From positions 279 to 14,689 of the forward strand of contig CAJTTU010000087.1 in assembly GCA_910579325.1 (NCBI GenBank): DNA of 14,411 bases. Reading direction: 5' to 3'. The notes under the pieces were generated by a model. The model was not told the DNA's origin and made no database searches. It saw only the letters and a list, made by a program, of their open reading frames with translations. A program made the translations under genes and the position numbers. Below, in pieces: positions 5,315 to 13,494 of the stretch. The stretch comes from an uncultured Lachnospiraceae bacterium. GTDB taxonomy: Bacteria; Bacillota; Clostridia; Lachnospirales; Lachnospiraceae. The first letter of the stretch is position 1. Each line of letters opens with the position of its first letter.

Positions 5315-5785
5315 GTGTCACGTAAAGGAGTTACTGGAAAAAGAGACGTATTGGCAGACCCGCTTTACAACAATAAGGTTGTGACCAAGCTGATTAACAA
5401 CATTATGCTGGACGGCAAAAAGGGTGTTGCCCAGAAAATCGTATACGGAGCTTTCAACAGAGTGGAAGAGAAAGCCGGAAAGCCCGCTCTGGAAGTATTC
5501 GAAGAAGCGATGAACAATATCATGCCTGTACTGGAAGTAAAGGCAAAGCGTATCGGCGGCGCCACCTATCAGGTGCCCATCGAGGTGAAGCCGGACAGAA
5601 GACAGGCGCTGGCGCTTCGCTGGCTGACGCTGTTTTCTCGTAAAAGAGGCGAGAAGACCCAGGAGGAACGACTGGCCAATGAAATCCTGGATGCATCCAA
5701 CAACACTGGTGCGGCTGTCAAAAGAAAAGAAGATATGCACAAGATGGCCGAGGCAAACAAGGCATTCGCGCATTACAGATTTTAA
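5315..5785 (+). CDS. rpsG: 30S ribosomal protein S7
   Basis: This is the 156-residue S7, which nucleates assembly of the 3' domain of 16S rRNA and lines the E site. Length and the motifs RKGVTGKRDVLADPLYNNKVV, IMLDGKKGVAQKIVYGAF, KAKRIGGATYQVP and RRQALALRWL are typical. The start is GTG at 5315, fixed by AGGAGGG eight bases upstream and by the conserved N-terminus. Second gene of the str operon, ending 46 bases before fusA. Confidence 0.98.
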   Translation: MSRKGVTGKRDVLADPLYNNKVVTKLINNIMLDGKKGVAQKIVYGAFNRVEEKAGKPALEVFEEAMNNIMPVLEVKAKRIGGATYQVPIEVKPDRRQALALRWLTLFSRKRGEKTQEERLANEILDASNNTGAAVKRKEDMHKMAEANKAFAHYRF

Positions 5786-5831
5786 TCGGATGTCCGGGAT
5801 TTGTTTCGGGTTTTAAAGGAGGAAAAATCCC

Positions 5832-7949
5832 TTGGCTGGAAGAGAGTATCCATTAGAGAGAACCAGAAACATCGGTATTATGGCTCATATTGATGCTGGT
5901 AAGACAACATTGACCGAGCGTATTCTCTATTATACCGGTGTTAATTATAAGATTGGCGATACCCACGAAGGTACTGCTACCATGGACTGGATGGAACAGG
6001 AGCAGGAGCGCGGTATCACAATCACTTCCGCTGCGACCACATGCCACTGGACCCTGGAGGAAGAGACCAAGCCGAAGAAAGATGCGCTGGAGCATCGTAT
6101 CAATATCATTGATACGCCAGGCCACGTTGACTTCACTGTTGAGGTGGAGCGTTCTTTGCGTGTGTTGGACAGCGCTATCGGTGTATTCTGCGCGAAAGGC
6201 GGTGTAGAGCCTCAGTCTGAAAACGTCTGGAGACAGGCTGACAAGTATAACGTGCCCCGTATGGCGTTCATCAACAAGATGGATATCATGGGCGCCGATT
6301 TCTACAACGCGGTGGACATGATAAAGACCAGGCTGGGACATAACGCGGTACCGATTCAGCTTCCGATTGGTAAGGAAGACGATTTCAAGGGCATCATCGA
6401 CCTGTTCGAGATGCAGGCCTACATCTATAATGATGAAAAAGGCGAGGATATCTCCGTTGTGCCGATTCCCGACGATATGAAGGAACGGGCGGAAGAATAC
6501 AGAACGAACATGGTGGAAGCGATCTGCGAAACCGACGACGATCTGATGATGGAGTATCTGGACGGGGAAGAGCCGTCTGTGGAAGCGCTGAAAAAAGCGC
6601 TGAGGAAAGCGACCATTTCCGTGGAGATTATTCCGGTATGCTGCGGTACGGCTTACAGAAATAAGGGCGTACAGAAGCTGTTGGACGCTGTCCTGGAATT
6701 TATGCCCGCTCCTACCGATATCCCTGCAATTAAGGGATTTGATACGGACGGCAATGAAGTGGAGAGACATTCCTCCGATGAGGAGCCTTTCTCCGCTCTG
6801 GCATTCAAGATTATGGCTGACCCCTTTGTAGGAAAGCTGGCTTTCTTCCGTGTGTATTCCGGAACGCTGAACTCCGGTTCTTACGTTCTGAATGCCACAA
6901 AGGGCAAGAAAGAGCGCGTGGGCCGTATTCTGCAGATGCATGCGAATAAGAGAGAAGAACTGGATAAGGTATATTCCGGCGATATCGCCGCCGCGGTTGG
7001 TCTGAAAATCACCACCACCGGCGATACCATCTGCGACGAGCAGCACCCGGTTATCTTAGAGTCCATGGAATTCCCCGAACCGGTTATCGAGGTGGCCATT
7101 GAGCCCAAGACGAAAGCCGGACAGGATAAGATGGGCGAGGCGCTGGCGAAGCTGGCGGAGGAAGACCCCACTTTCCGCGTGACTTCCAATCCGGAGACGG
7201 GTCAGACCATTATCGCGGGTATGGGCGAGCTCCATCTGGAAATTATCGTTGACCGTATGCTCCGTGAGTTCAAGGTGGAGGCTAACGTAGGCGCGCCTCA
7301 GGTAGCCTATAAGGAATCCTTCAGCAAGCCTGTGGAAGTTGACAGCAAGTACGCGAAGCAGTCTGGCGGCCGCGGTCAGTACGGACACTGTAAAGTACGG
7401 TTCACCCCCACGGATCCCAATGCGGAGCAGACGTTCGAGTTTGTGTCAAGCGTTGTGGGCGGCGCGATTCCGAAGGAATATATCCCCGCTGTCGGCGCAG
7501 GTATCGAGGAAGCCGCGAAGTCCGGTATTCTGGGCGGATTCCCGGTACTGGGTATCAAAGCCGACGTGTACGACGGTTCCTACCATGAGGTAGACTCCAG
7601 TGAAATGGCATTTAAGATTGCCGGTTCCATGGCTTTCAAGGACGCGATGGCCAAGGGCGGCGCAGTGCTGCTGGAGCCTATTATGAAGGTGGAGGTGACT
7701 ACGCCAGAGGATTATATGGGCGACGTAATCGGCGATATCAACTCCCGCCGCGGACGAATCGAGAGCTTCGAAGATGTAAACGGCTCCAAGCTGATTACCG
7801 GCTATGTGCCGCTGGCAGAAATGTTCGGGTATGCCACCGACCTGCGTTCCAAGACTCAGGGCCGCGGTTCCTACTCCATGTTCTTCAATAAATATGAGCA
7901 GGCGCCCAAATCCGTACAGGAAAAAGTTATTTCCGCAAAGCAGAAATAA
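5832..7949 (+). CDS. fusA: Translation elongation factor G
   Basis: This 705-residue EF-G is the GTPase that drives translocation of mRNA and tRNA on the ribosome. GTPase motifs are visible: P-loop AHIDAGKT (18-25), the switch I region RGITITSAAT, DTPGH (94-98) and NKMD (148-151). Domains II-V follow, including GMGELHLEIIVDR and the C-terminal GYVPLAEMFGYATDLRSKTQGRGSYSM. Between residues 75 and 88 an acidic/basic insert (EEETKPKKDALEH) separates the TCHW strand from INIIDTPG, slightly longer than in E. coli. The start is TTG at 5832, nine bases after AAAGGAGG; the conserved MAGREYPLERTRNIGI begins there. It is the classical fusA of the str operon, not a ribosomal protection resistance protein. 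Confidence 0.98.
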   Translation: MAGREYPLERTRNIGIMAHIDAGKTTLTERILYYTGVNYKIGDTHEGTATMDWMEQEQERGITITSAATTCHWTLEEETKPKKDALEHRINIIDTPGHVDFTVEVERSLRVLDSAIGVFCAKGGVEPQSENVWRQADKYNVPRMAFINKMDIMGADFYNAVDMIKTRLGHNAVPIQLPIGKEDDFKGIIDLFEMQAYIYNDEKGEDISVVPIPDDMKERAEEYRTNMVEAICETDDDLMMEYLDGEEPSVEALKKALRKATISVEIIPVCCGTAYRNKGVQKLLDAVLEFMPAPTDIPAIKGFDTDGNEVERHSSDEEPFSALAFKIMADPFVGKLAFFRVYSGTLNSGSYVLNATKGKKERVGRILQMHANKREELDKVYSGDIAAAVGLKITTTGDTICDEQHPVILESMEFPEPVIEVAIEPKTKAGQDKMGEALAKLAEEDPTFRVTSNPETGQTIIAGMGELHLEIIVDRMLREFKVEANVGAPQVAYKESFSKPVEVDSKYAKQSGGRGQYGHCKVRFTPTDPNAEQTFEFVSSVVGGAIPKEYIPAVGAGIEEAAKSGILGGFPVLGIKADVYDGSYHEVDSSEMAFKIAGSMAFKDAMAKGGAVLLEPIMKVEVTTPEDYMGDVIGDINSRRGRIESFEDVNGSKLITGYVPLAEMFGYATDLRSKTQGRGSYSMFFNKYEQAPKSVQEKVISAKQK

Positions 7950-7952
7950 TGC

Positions 7953-7981
7953 TTGAAAAACTTGTTGCGATACAATATAAT
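7953..7981 (+). promoter_or_regulatory. Internal promoter of tuf
   Basis: TTGAAA (7953-7958) and a perfect TATAAT (7976-7981) are separated by 17 bases, directly after the fusA stop codon. The predicted start is near 7988, with a 63-base leader. It would let EF-Tu be made in excess over the other str products. Confidence 0.85.
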
Positions 7982-8011
7982 AGCAGATAACGATAATAGT
8001 GAATTGAATGT

Positions 8012-8028
8012 TACCCGACTGGCGGGTA
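8012..8028 (+). promoter_or_regulatory. Small hairpin in the tuf leader
   Basis: TACCCG (8012-8017) pairs perfectly with CGGGTA (8023-8028) around a 5-base loop, seven bases before the tuf ribosome binding site AAGGAGG (8035-8041). No T tract follows. It may stabilise the mRNA 5' end; function unknown. Confidence 0.5.
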
Positions 8029-8050
8029 CGAATCAAGGAGGACATTTGTA

Positions 8051-9238
8051 ATGGCTAAAGCTAAATTTGAAAGAACAAAACCCCATTGTAACATCGGTAC
8101 GATTGGCCACGTAGACCATGGTAAAACGACGCTGACCGCCGCGATCACCAAGGTTTTATCCGAGAGAGTTGCAGGTAACGTAGCAACTGATTTCGATAAT
8201 ATTGATAAGGCTCCCGAAGAGAGAGAGCGTGGTATCACCATCTCTACCGCTCACGTAGAGTATGAGACCGAGAACAGACATTACGCACACGTTGACTGCC
8301 CCGGCCATGCCGACTATGTAAAGAACATGATCACCGGTGCGGCGCAGATGGACGGCGCTGTTCTGGTTGTTGCCGCTACCGACGGCGTTATGGCACAGAC
8401 CAAGGAGCATATCCTTCTGTCCCGTCAGGTAGGCGTTCCTTATATCGTAGTGTTCCTGAACAAGTGCGATATGGTAGACGATGAAGAGCTGATCGAGCTG
8501 GTTGAGATGGAAGTAACCGAGCAGCTTGAGGAGTATGAGTTCTCCGGATGCCCGATCATCAAGGGTTCCGCTCTGAAGGCGCTGGAAGATCCCCAGAGCG
8601 AGTGGGGCGACAAGATCATGGAGCTGATGAGCACCATCGATTCCTATATCCCCGATCCTCAGCGTGACACTGACAAGCCGTTCCTGATGCCTGTAGAGGA
8701 CGTATTCTCCATCACCGGCCGTGGTACCGTTGCTACCGGTAGAGTAGAGAGAGGTACGATCCACGTATCCGACGAAGTTGAGATCGTTGGTCTGAAGGAA
8801 GAGAACCGCAAGGTTGTCTGCACCGGTATCGAGATGTTCCACAAATTACTGGATGAAGGCCAGGCAGGCGATAACATCGGCGCTCTGCTCCGAGGCGTTC
8901 AGAGAACCGAGATTGAAAGAGGACAGGTTCTCGCAAAACCCGGTTCCGTAACCTGCCATACGAAGTTTACCGCACAGGTTTACGTACTGACCAAGGACGA
9001 GGGTGGCCGTCATACTCCCTTCTTCAACAACTACAGACCTCAGTTCTACTTCAGAACAACTGACGTTACCGGCGTTTGCAACCTGCCTGAGGGCGTTGAG
9101 ATGTGCATGCCTGGCGATAACGTAGAGATGACCATCGAGCTGATCCATCCGATCGCTATGGAGCAGGGTCTTACCTTCGCTATCCGTGAAGGCGGACGTA
9201 CCGTTGGTTCAGGCCGTGTGGCTACGATCATCGAGTAA
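8051..9238 (+). CDS. tuf: Translation elongation factor Tu
   Basis: This 395-residue EF-Tu delivers aminoacyl-tRNA to the ribosome. GTPase motifs are intact: GHVDHGKT (19-26), RGITISTAHVEY around residues 60-71, DCPGH (82-86) with the catalytic His86, and NKCD (137-140). Domains II and III follow with RGTVATGRVERG and the typical C-terminus GGRTVGSGRVATIIE. The ATG follows AAGGAGG with a 9-base spacer. It is the last gene of the str operon, with its own promoter upstream and a terminator 23 bases after the stop. Confidence 0.99.
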   Translation: MAKAKFERTKPHCNIGTIGHVDHGKTTLTAAITKVLSERVAGNVATDFDNIDKAPEERERGITISTAHVEYETENRHYAHVDCPGHADYVKNMITGAAQMDGAVLVVAATDGVMAQTKEHILLSRQVGVPYIVVFLNKCDMVDDEELIELVEMEVTEQLEEYEFSGCPIIKGSALKALEDPQSEWGDKIMELMSTIDSYIPDPQRDTDKPFLMPVEDVFSITGRGTVATGRVERGTIHVSDEVEIVGLKEENRKVVCTGIEMFHKLLDEGQAGDNIGALLRGVQRTEIERGQVLAKPGSVTCHTKFTAQVYVLTKDEGGRHTPFFNNYRPQFYFRTTDVTGVCNLPEGVEMCMPGDNVEMTIELIHPIAMEQGLTFAIREGGRTVGSGRVATIIE

Positions 9239-9261
9239 TCGGTAAAAAGTCATATTTTATG

Positions 9262-9293
9262 GGGCTTTCCTAAGAGTAGGGAAGCCCTTTTTT
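9262..9293 (+). terminator. Rho-independent terminator of the str operon
   Basis: GGGCTTTCC (9262-9270) pairs with GGGAAGCCC (9279-9287) across an 8-base loop: nine pairs with one T-G. TTTTTT follows immediately. Confidence 0.95.
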
Positions 9294-9328
9294 GAAGCTC
9301 TTGGTATATGACGGAGTAAAAAACAAAA

Positions 9329-10693
9329 ATGCAAAAGGTAGACTTTGATAATGGTTCCATTATGAATAATATCATCCGGACGGCGTTGCCGATGCTGGTG
9401 GCGCAGGTGATCAGTCTGTTATACAGCGTAGTGGACAGGATTTATATAGGCAGAATCGATGGCCATGGAACACAGGCGCTCGGTGCGATCGGTCTGTGTT
9501 TTCCTGTTATTATGGTAATCACCGGTTTTACCAATATGTTCGGTTTGGGAGGCGCTCCCCTGTTTTCGATCGGGCTTGGTAAAAATGACAGAAAGAAAGC
9601 CTGTGATGTGCTGAATACGGCGTTTCGTCTTGAAGTGATTACCGGTGTAATTCTGATGGTCCTGGGCGAGCTGTCAGCGTCCCGTATCCTGTCGGTTTTT
9701 GGCGCGACCGCGGATGAACTCTTTTTTTCGGTTCCTTACATAAGAATTTATCTGATCGGAACGGTGTTCACCATGGTGGCTACCGGTATGAATCCATATA
9801 TCAATGCGCAGGGATACGCAACGGTTGGCATGAAATCGGTGCTGATTGGCGCCGTATCGAATATCGTGTTGGATCCGGTCTTTATTTTTGTGCTGGACCT
9901 GGGGGTAAAGGGCGCCGCTGTGGCGACGGTGATTTCTCAGTGTTTTTCCATGCTGTTTGTGATGAAATTTCTGTTGCGTTCCGGGAATGAATTTCAGGTC
10001 AGATTCCATGATTTTTTTGCCCTTCCTTACGCAAAAGAAATCGCCAGTCTTGGACTGTCGCCTTTTGTCATGCAATGTACAAATTCGCTGGTATCCGTGG
10101 CATGTAACAGCGTATTGATGAAAACGGGCGGGACTCTTTATGTATCTGTGATGACCATTATTTCTTCGGTAAGACAGATACTGGACACGCCGATCATGGC
10201 GGTGACGGAAGGGACTTCACCTACCATTTCCTTTAATTATGGCGCCGGAAGACCTGAGAAAGTTCGAAAAGCAATTACGATTATGACGGTGACGGCGATC
10301 TTGTATACTTGTCTGATGTGGATTGTGATTGAACAGTTTCCGCTTTTATTTATAAAGATTTTCAGCGATGACCCTGATTTTCAGCAGCTGGCCCTCAGGC
10401 CCCTTCACCTGTATTTTTTCGCTTTTGTTTTTCAGGCATTTCAATATTCCGGGCAAACTACCTTTAAAGCGCTGAACAAGAAGAAACAGGCGATCTTTTT
10501 CAGCTTGTTCAGAAAAGTGATCATGGTTGTGCCATTGACTTATCTGTTGCCCTACGCATTTCATTTGGGGACAGACGGCGTATTTATGGCGGAGCCGGTT
10601 TCTAATGTGATCGGAGGGCTGGCCTGCTTTATCACGATGGCTGTAACGATTATTCCGGAACCGAAAAGGATGAGGAGAAAAACGAAAAAGTAA
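9329..10693 (+). CDS. MATE family efflux transporter
   Basis: This 454-residue integral membrane protein is of the MATE (multidrug and toxic compound extrusion) family, cation-coupled antiporters for drugs or metabolites. It shows the expected pattern of about twelve hydrophobic segments. It also carries family-typical sequence: IIRTALPMLVAQVISLLYSVVDRIYIGR at the start, GLGGAPLFSIGLGKND in the first loop region, YINAQGYATVGM, LDPVFIFVLDLGVKGAAVATVISQ, and the second-half SPTISFNYGAGRPEKVRKA. A basic tail ends the protein. The substrate cannot be told. The start is ATG 9329 with GGAG about 12 bases upstream, a weak site. No clear promoter was found in the 35 bases after the tuf terminator, so low-level readthrough may contribute. 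GC content looks lower than in tuf and feoB. It is convergent with the GGGtGRT gene. Confidence 0.93.
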   Translation: MQKVDFDNGSIMNNIIRTALPMLVAQVISLLYSVVDRIYIGRIDGHGTQALGAIGLCFPVIMVITGFTNMFGLGGAPLFSIGLGKNDRKKACDVLNTAFRLEVITGVILMVLGELSASRILSVFGATADELFFSVPYIRIYLIGTVFTMVATGMNPYINAQGYATVGMKSVLIGAVSNIVLDPVFIFVLDLGVKGAAVATVISQCFSMLFVMKFLLRSGNEFQVRFHDFFALPYAKEIASLGLSPFVMQCTNSLVSVACNSVLMKTGGTLYVSVMTIISSVRQILDTPIMAVTEGTSPTISFNYGAGRPEKVRKAITIMTVTAILYTCLMWIVIEQFPLLFIKIFSDDPDFQQLALRPLHLYFFAFVFQAFQYSGQTTFKALNKKKQAIFFSLFRKVIMVVPLTYLLPYAFHLGTDGVFMAEPVSNVIGGLACFITMAVTIIPEPKRMRRKTKK

Positions 10694-10712
10694 GAATGCG
10701 CTGATACTACGA

Positions 10713-10748
10713 ATAAAACGTCATGATTCAAAAATCATGACGTTTTAT
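10713..10748. terminator. Bidirectional Rho-independent terminator
   Basis: ATAAAACGTCATGATT (10713-10728) and AATCATGACGTTTTAT (10733-10748) form a perfect 16-bp stem with a CAAA loop. AAAA and TTTT within the arms give U tracts in both directions. It therefore serves the convergent MATE gene (+) and the GGGtGRT gene (-). Confidence 0.92.
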
Positions 10749-10782
10749 CTGCCTTTATCTGTTAATTACAAATATAATCGTA

Positions 10783-11793
10783 TCAGAACTTTCCTTCCTT
10801 CGCAGCTTCCTCCACAGAAACCGCCACAGCCACCGTAGCCCCTACCATAGGATTATTTCCCATGCCGATCAATCCCATCATTTCCACATGGGCGGGAACG
10901 GAGGAGGATCCTGCGAACTGGGCGTCGGAGTGCATCCGGCCCATGGTGTCGGTCATGCCGTAGGAAGCGGGGCCTGCGGCCATGTTGTCCGGATGAAGGG
11001 TACGGCCGGTGCCGCCGCCGGAGGCTACGGAGAAATATTTTTTGCCCTGCTCGATGCATTCCTTTTTATAGGTGCCTGCCACGGGATGCTGGAACCGGGT
11101 GGGGTTGGTGGAATTTCCAGTGATGGATACGTCCACGCCTTCCTTGTGCATAATGGCCACGCCCTCGGTTACGTCATTGGCGCCGTAGCAGTTTACTTTG
11201 GCGCGCAGGCCGGTGGAGTAAGGTTTTCTGAACAGTTCCTTCACCTGACCGGTGTAGTAGTCCATCTCGGTTTCCACATAGGTAAAGCCGTTGATTCTGG
11301 AAATAATCTGCGCGGCGTCTTTTCCAAGGCCGTTCAGGATTACCCGAAGCGGTTTCTGACGCACTTTGTTTGCTTTCTCGGCGATGCCGATGGCGCCTTC
11401 CGCTGCGGCAAAAGATTCGTGGCCTGCCAGGAAGCAGAAGCACTCGGTTTCTTCCTCCAGAAGCATCTTGCCCAGGTTGCCGTGGCCTAAGCCTACCTTT
11501 CTCTGATCTGCTACGGAGCCGGGGATACAGAATGCCTGTAAGCCCTCGCCGATGGCGGCAGCAGCGTCCGCAGCTCTTTTGCAGCCTTTTTTGATGGCGA
11601 TGGCGGCGCCTACGGTGTAGGCCCAGCACGCGTTTTCAAAGCAGATGGGCTGGATGCCTTTTACCTGGTCGTATACGTTCAGACCGGCATCCTTTGTGAT
11701 TTTTTCCGCTTCTTCTATGGATGCAATGCCGTAGCTGCTTAACACGGCATTGATTTTGTCAATTCTTCTCTCATATGATTCAAATAAAGCCAT
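10783..11793 (-). CDS. GGGtGRT family protein
   Basis: This 336-residue protein belongs to the family named for its GGGtGRT motif, here GGGTGRT at about residues 259-265 within YFSVASGGGTGRT. Other conserved-looking stretches are GIQPICFENACWAYTVGAA, FCIPGSVADQRKVGLGHGNLG, CFCFLAGHESFAAAEGAIGIAEKAN, and the Gly-, Ser- and His-rich region HPDNMAAGPASYGMTDTMGR. Several Cys (for example in FCIPGS and ECFCF) could act in catalysis or metal binding. There is no signal peptide or clear membrane helix, so it should be cytosolic. Family function is not known to me. The ATG at 11793 follows GGGAGGA by seven bases, and the gene is 17 bases after the NifU-like gene, so the two are surely co-transcribed. 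That pairing suggests work on Fe-S clusters or an Fe-S-dependent reaction, as inference. Confidence 0.88.
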   Translation of the reverse strand: MALFESYERRIDKINAVLSSYGIASIEEAEKITKDAGLNVYDQVKGIQPICFENACWAYTVGAAIAIKKGCKRAADAAAAIGEGLQAFCIPGSVADQRKVGLGHGNLGKMLLEEETECFCFLAGHESFAAAEGAIGIAEKANKVRQKPLRVILNGLGKDAAQIISRINGFTYVETEMDYYTGQVKELFRKPYSTGLRAKVNCYGANDVTEGVAIMHKEGVDVSITGNSTNPTRFQHPVAGTYKKECIEQGKKYFSVASGGGTGRTLHPDNMAAGPASYGMTDTMGRMHSDAQFAGSSSVPAHVEMMGLIGMGNNPMVGATVAVAVSVEEAAKEGKF

Positions 11794-11810
11794 CTGTCTA
11801 TCCTCCCTGA

Positions 11811-12515
11811 TTATTTAATCACTTCATCTGTTCTGGGGTCAATGATCTTCGCCGCGTCGTCCACACGTCCGTACTGGCCCTTTGCCTTTTCCCAGGCGGT
11901 GTTGGGGTCGTCGCCCTTCTTGATAAAGTCGGTCATCTTTCCAAGGCTTACGAACTGGTAGCCGATAATCATGTCTTCTTCGTCCAGGGCGATGCCGGTT
12001 ACATAGCCTTCGGCCATCTCCAGATAGCGGGGGCCTTTTTTCAGGGTTCCGTACATGGTTCCCACCTGGGAGCGCAGACCCTTGCCCAGATCTTCCAGGC
12101 CGGCGCCGATGGGCAGGCCGTCCTCAGAAAAGGCGCTCTGGCTTCTTCCGTATACGATCTGTAAAAATAACTCTCTCATGGCAGTATTGATAGCGTCGCA
12201 TACCAGGTCGGTGTTCAATGCCTCCAGGATGGTTCTGCCCGGCAGGATTTCAGAGGCCATGGCGGCGGAGTGGGTCATGCCGGAACATCCGATGGTCTCT
12301 ACCAGCGCTTCCTGGATAATCCCTTCTTTTACGTTCAGAGTCAGCTTGCACGCGCCCTGCTGGGGAGCGCACCAGCCGATTCCGTGGGTTAAGCCGGAGA
12401 TATCCTTTACTTCTTTCGCCTTTACCCATTTCGCTTCTTCCGGGATCGGAGCCGCGCCATGGGCTACGCCCTGTGCCACAGTGCACATTTTTTCTACTTC
12501 ATGAGAATAAATCAT
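11811..12515 (-). CDS. NifU/IscU-like iron-sulfur cluster scaffold protein
   Basis: This 234-residue protein has an IscU/NifU-N-like segment. GWCAPQQGACKLTLNVKEGIIQEALVETIGCSG aligns with the IscU pattern in which a Cys-bearing loop, a 'DGIIEDA' strand and a second Cys ('FGCGS') occur. Here the Cys are Cys56 (Cys49 is nearby) and Cys77, and Cys106 in LVCDAINTAMREL fits the third IscU ligand. After that the protein extends about 100 residues beyond a normal IscU with a distinct C-terminal part (MYGTLKKGPRYLEMAEGYVTGIALDEEDMIIGYQF), which I do not recognise. IscU's LPPVK chaperone motif is not seen. The ATG at 12515 follows AAAGGAG. It is the first clear gene of a two-gene operon with the GGGtGRT gene. 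A scaffold for Fe-S assembly is likely, but a specialised role is more probable than the housekeeping one. Confidence 0.85.
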   Translation of the reverse strand: MIYSHEVEKMCTVAQGVAHGAAPIPEEAKWVKAKEVKDISGLTHGIGWCAPQQGACKLTLNVKEGIIQEALVETIGCSGMTHSAAMASEILPGRTILEALNTDLVCDAINTAMRELFLQIVYGRSQSAFSEDGLPIGAGLEDLGKGLRSQVGTMYGTLKKGPRYLEMAEGYVTGIALDEEDMIIGYQFVSLGKMTDFIKKGDDPNTAWEKAKGQYGRVDDAAKIIDPRTDEVIK

Positions 12516-12894
12516 TGTAAAACTCCTTTCATCAATGGTGATGTCTGTTAAATTCCATGACAGCTTTTTCGATCTGCGCCGACCCCGCCGTCGGCCGTGG
12601 TATGTCCGTAATTCGGGGAGGAGCGCGCCTTTTTTGCCGCCGCTGGTTGGCGTACCGATATGCTGACAAAACGGCAGTCAGTACGCCGGGTATGTATATC
12701 ATCACGGGTGTGTTTACAGCCGTGACGGAAACAGGATTCGTTTCTATTTTCTCATAAATCAAATTTTTCGTCTATCGTGAAATTCACTATTTTTTGGTGA
12801 AAATCTCCTCGTTTCACAGCACGGCTGACATGGGACGGGGTATCCCTTTCGGAACGGCTGTTCGGAGGGTTGGAGAAACAATGTTTTCGGCAGG
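12516..12894. other. Intergenic stretch without a supported gene
   Basis: No gene is convincing here. A minus-strand frame (12532-12762, TTG start, 76 codons) ends 16 bases before the NifU-like start and contains one possible hydrophobic segment, but has no ribosome binding site and no recognisable family. Its 12557-12757 plus-strand counterpart is equally unsupported. Near 12777-12817 the motif GTGAA/TTCAC recurs: GTGAAATTCAC at 12777-12787, then GTGAAA (12797-12802) with TTTCAC (12812-12817). A clear promoter for the NifU-like gene was not found. Confidence 0.5.
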
Positions 12895-13452
12895 TCAGAG
12901 CTTTTCGGCCAGTGTCCGGATGCGTTCCATGGCATCGGGGTAATCCGAGAGGGTTTTGTGGTCGCTGTCGGATATGGTGATGACATCCAGGCATTGGGCG
13001 TTCAGATCGTCCAGCAGACATTTCAGCGGCGCGATCTCGGAGACAAACTGTTCGGGAAAAGCGGGAGCCCCTCCTGTCAGCAGTATGGCACCGGTGCGCT
13101 GCTTCTGGTCGGTCATATCCCGGCGGACCGCTTTCGCCCAGTAGACCTGGCAGCGATCCAGCACCAGCTTCATCGGGGCCGGAACAGAATGGAAGTAGGA
13201 AGGGGCGGCCATAATGATGGAGTCCGCTTCCTCCAGCTTTTTGTAAATGTCGTCCATATCGTCGTGAATGGCGCATTCCTTTACTTCCCAGCAGCGGCGG
13301 CAGTCCATGCAGGGGGAAATGTTTTTCAGCCGGTAGCAGTCGATCAGCTCGACCTCCGATTTTCCGGCAAGCTGTTCTGTCAGTAGTTTTACCATGGACA
13401 TGGTGTGGCCTTTTTTTCGGGCGGAGCCGAATAGGATTAGGTTTTTTTTCAT
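12895..13452 (-). CDS. Flavodoxin-fold oxidoreductase, iron-sulfur flavoprotein-like
   Basis: This 185-residue protein has a flavodoxin-like FMN-binding fold. The N-terminal strand and phosphate loop MKKNLILFGSARKKGHTMSM (GSARKKGHT at 9-17) and the flavin-side segment SIIMAAPSYFHSVPAPMKLVLDRC are typical of NADPH-dependent FMN reductases and iron-sulfur flavoproteins. Between them lies a compact Cys motif, Cys48-X2-Cys51-X2-Cys54-X5-Cys60. It fits the CX2CX2CX4-7C motif that holds a 4Fe-4S cluster in archaeal and clostridial iron-sulfur flavoproteins. It is therefore probably a cytosolic electron-transfer flavoprotein rather than a plain FMN reductase. The ATG at 13452 is preceded by AAAAGAGG. 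It lies 42 bases after the truncated minus-strand gene, in which gap a palindrome (13478-13488) is found. Substrate unknown. Confidence 0.8.
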   Translation of the reverse strand: MKKNLILFGSARKKGHTMSMVKLLTEQLAGKSEVELIDCYRLKNISPCMDCRRCWEVKECAIHDDMDDIYKKLEEADSIIMAAPSYFHSVPAPMKLVLDRCQVYWAKAVRRDMTDQKQRTGAILLTGGAPAFPEQFVSEIAPLKCLLDDLNAQCLDVITISDSDHKTLSDYPDAMERIRTLAEKL

Positions 13453-13477
13453 ATGTGCCTCTTTTCTATTGCAGGGT

Positions 13478-13488
13478 TGACATTGTCA
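13478..13488. promoter_or_regulatory. Palindrome upstream of the flavoprotein gene
   Basis: TGACA-T-TGTCA is a perfect 5-bp inverted repeat around one base, 26-36 bases before the flavoprotein start codon. It could be a small operator, but no regulator is known and chance occurrence is possible. Confidence 0.3.
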
Positions 13489-13494
13489 TGATGA

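Noticed and set aside
5853..7046. 397-codon open frame on the minus strand
   Set aside because: It lies entirely antisense to fusA, has no recognisable domain, and arises from the codon bias of the highly expressed gene.
5832..7949. Tetracycline resistance ribosomal protection protein
   Set aside because: Context (rpsL-rpsG-fusA-tuf) and EF-G-typical N- and C-terminal motifs identify it as the housekeeping EF-G.
7446..8045. 199-codon minus-strand frame across the fusA end and the tuf leader
   Set aside because: It crosses the tuf promoter and ribosome binding site in antisense and has no homology that I recognise.
8156..8842. 228-codon open frame on the minus strand
   Set aside because: Antisense to tuf, with no ribosome binding site or family resemblance.
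12532..12762. 76-codon minus-strand frame just before the NifU-like gene
   Set aside because: The spacing to the next gene is operon-like, but it starts with TTG, lacks a ribosome binding site and resembles no family I know; not listed as a gene.
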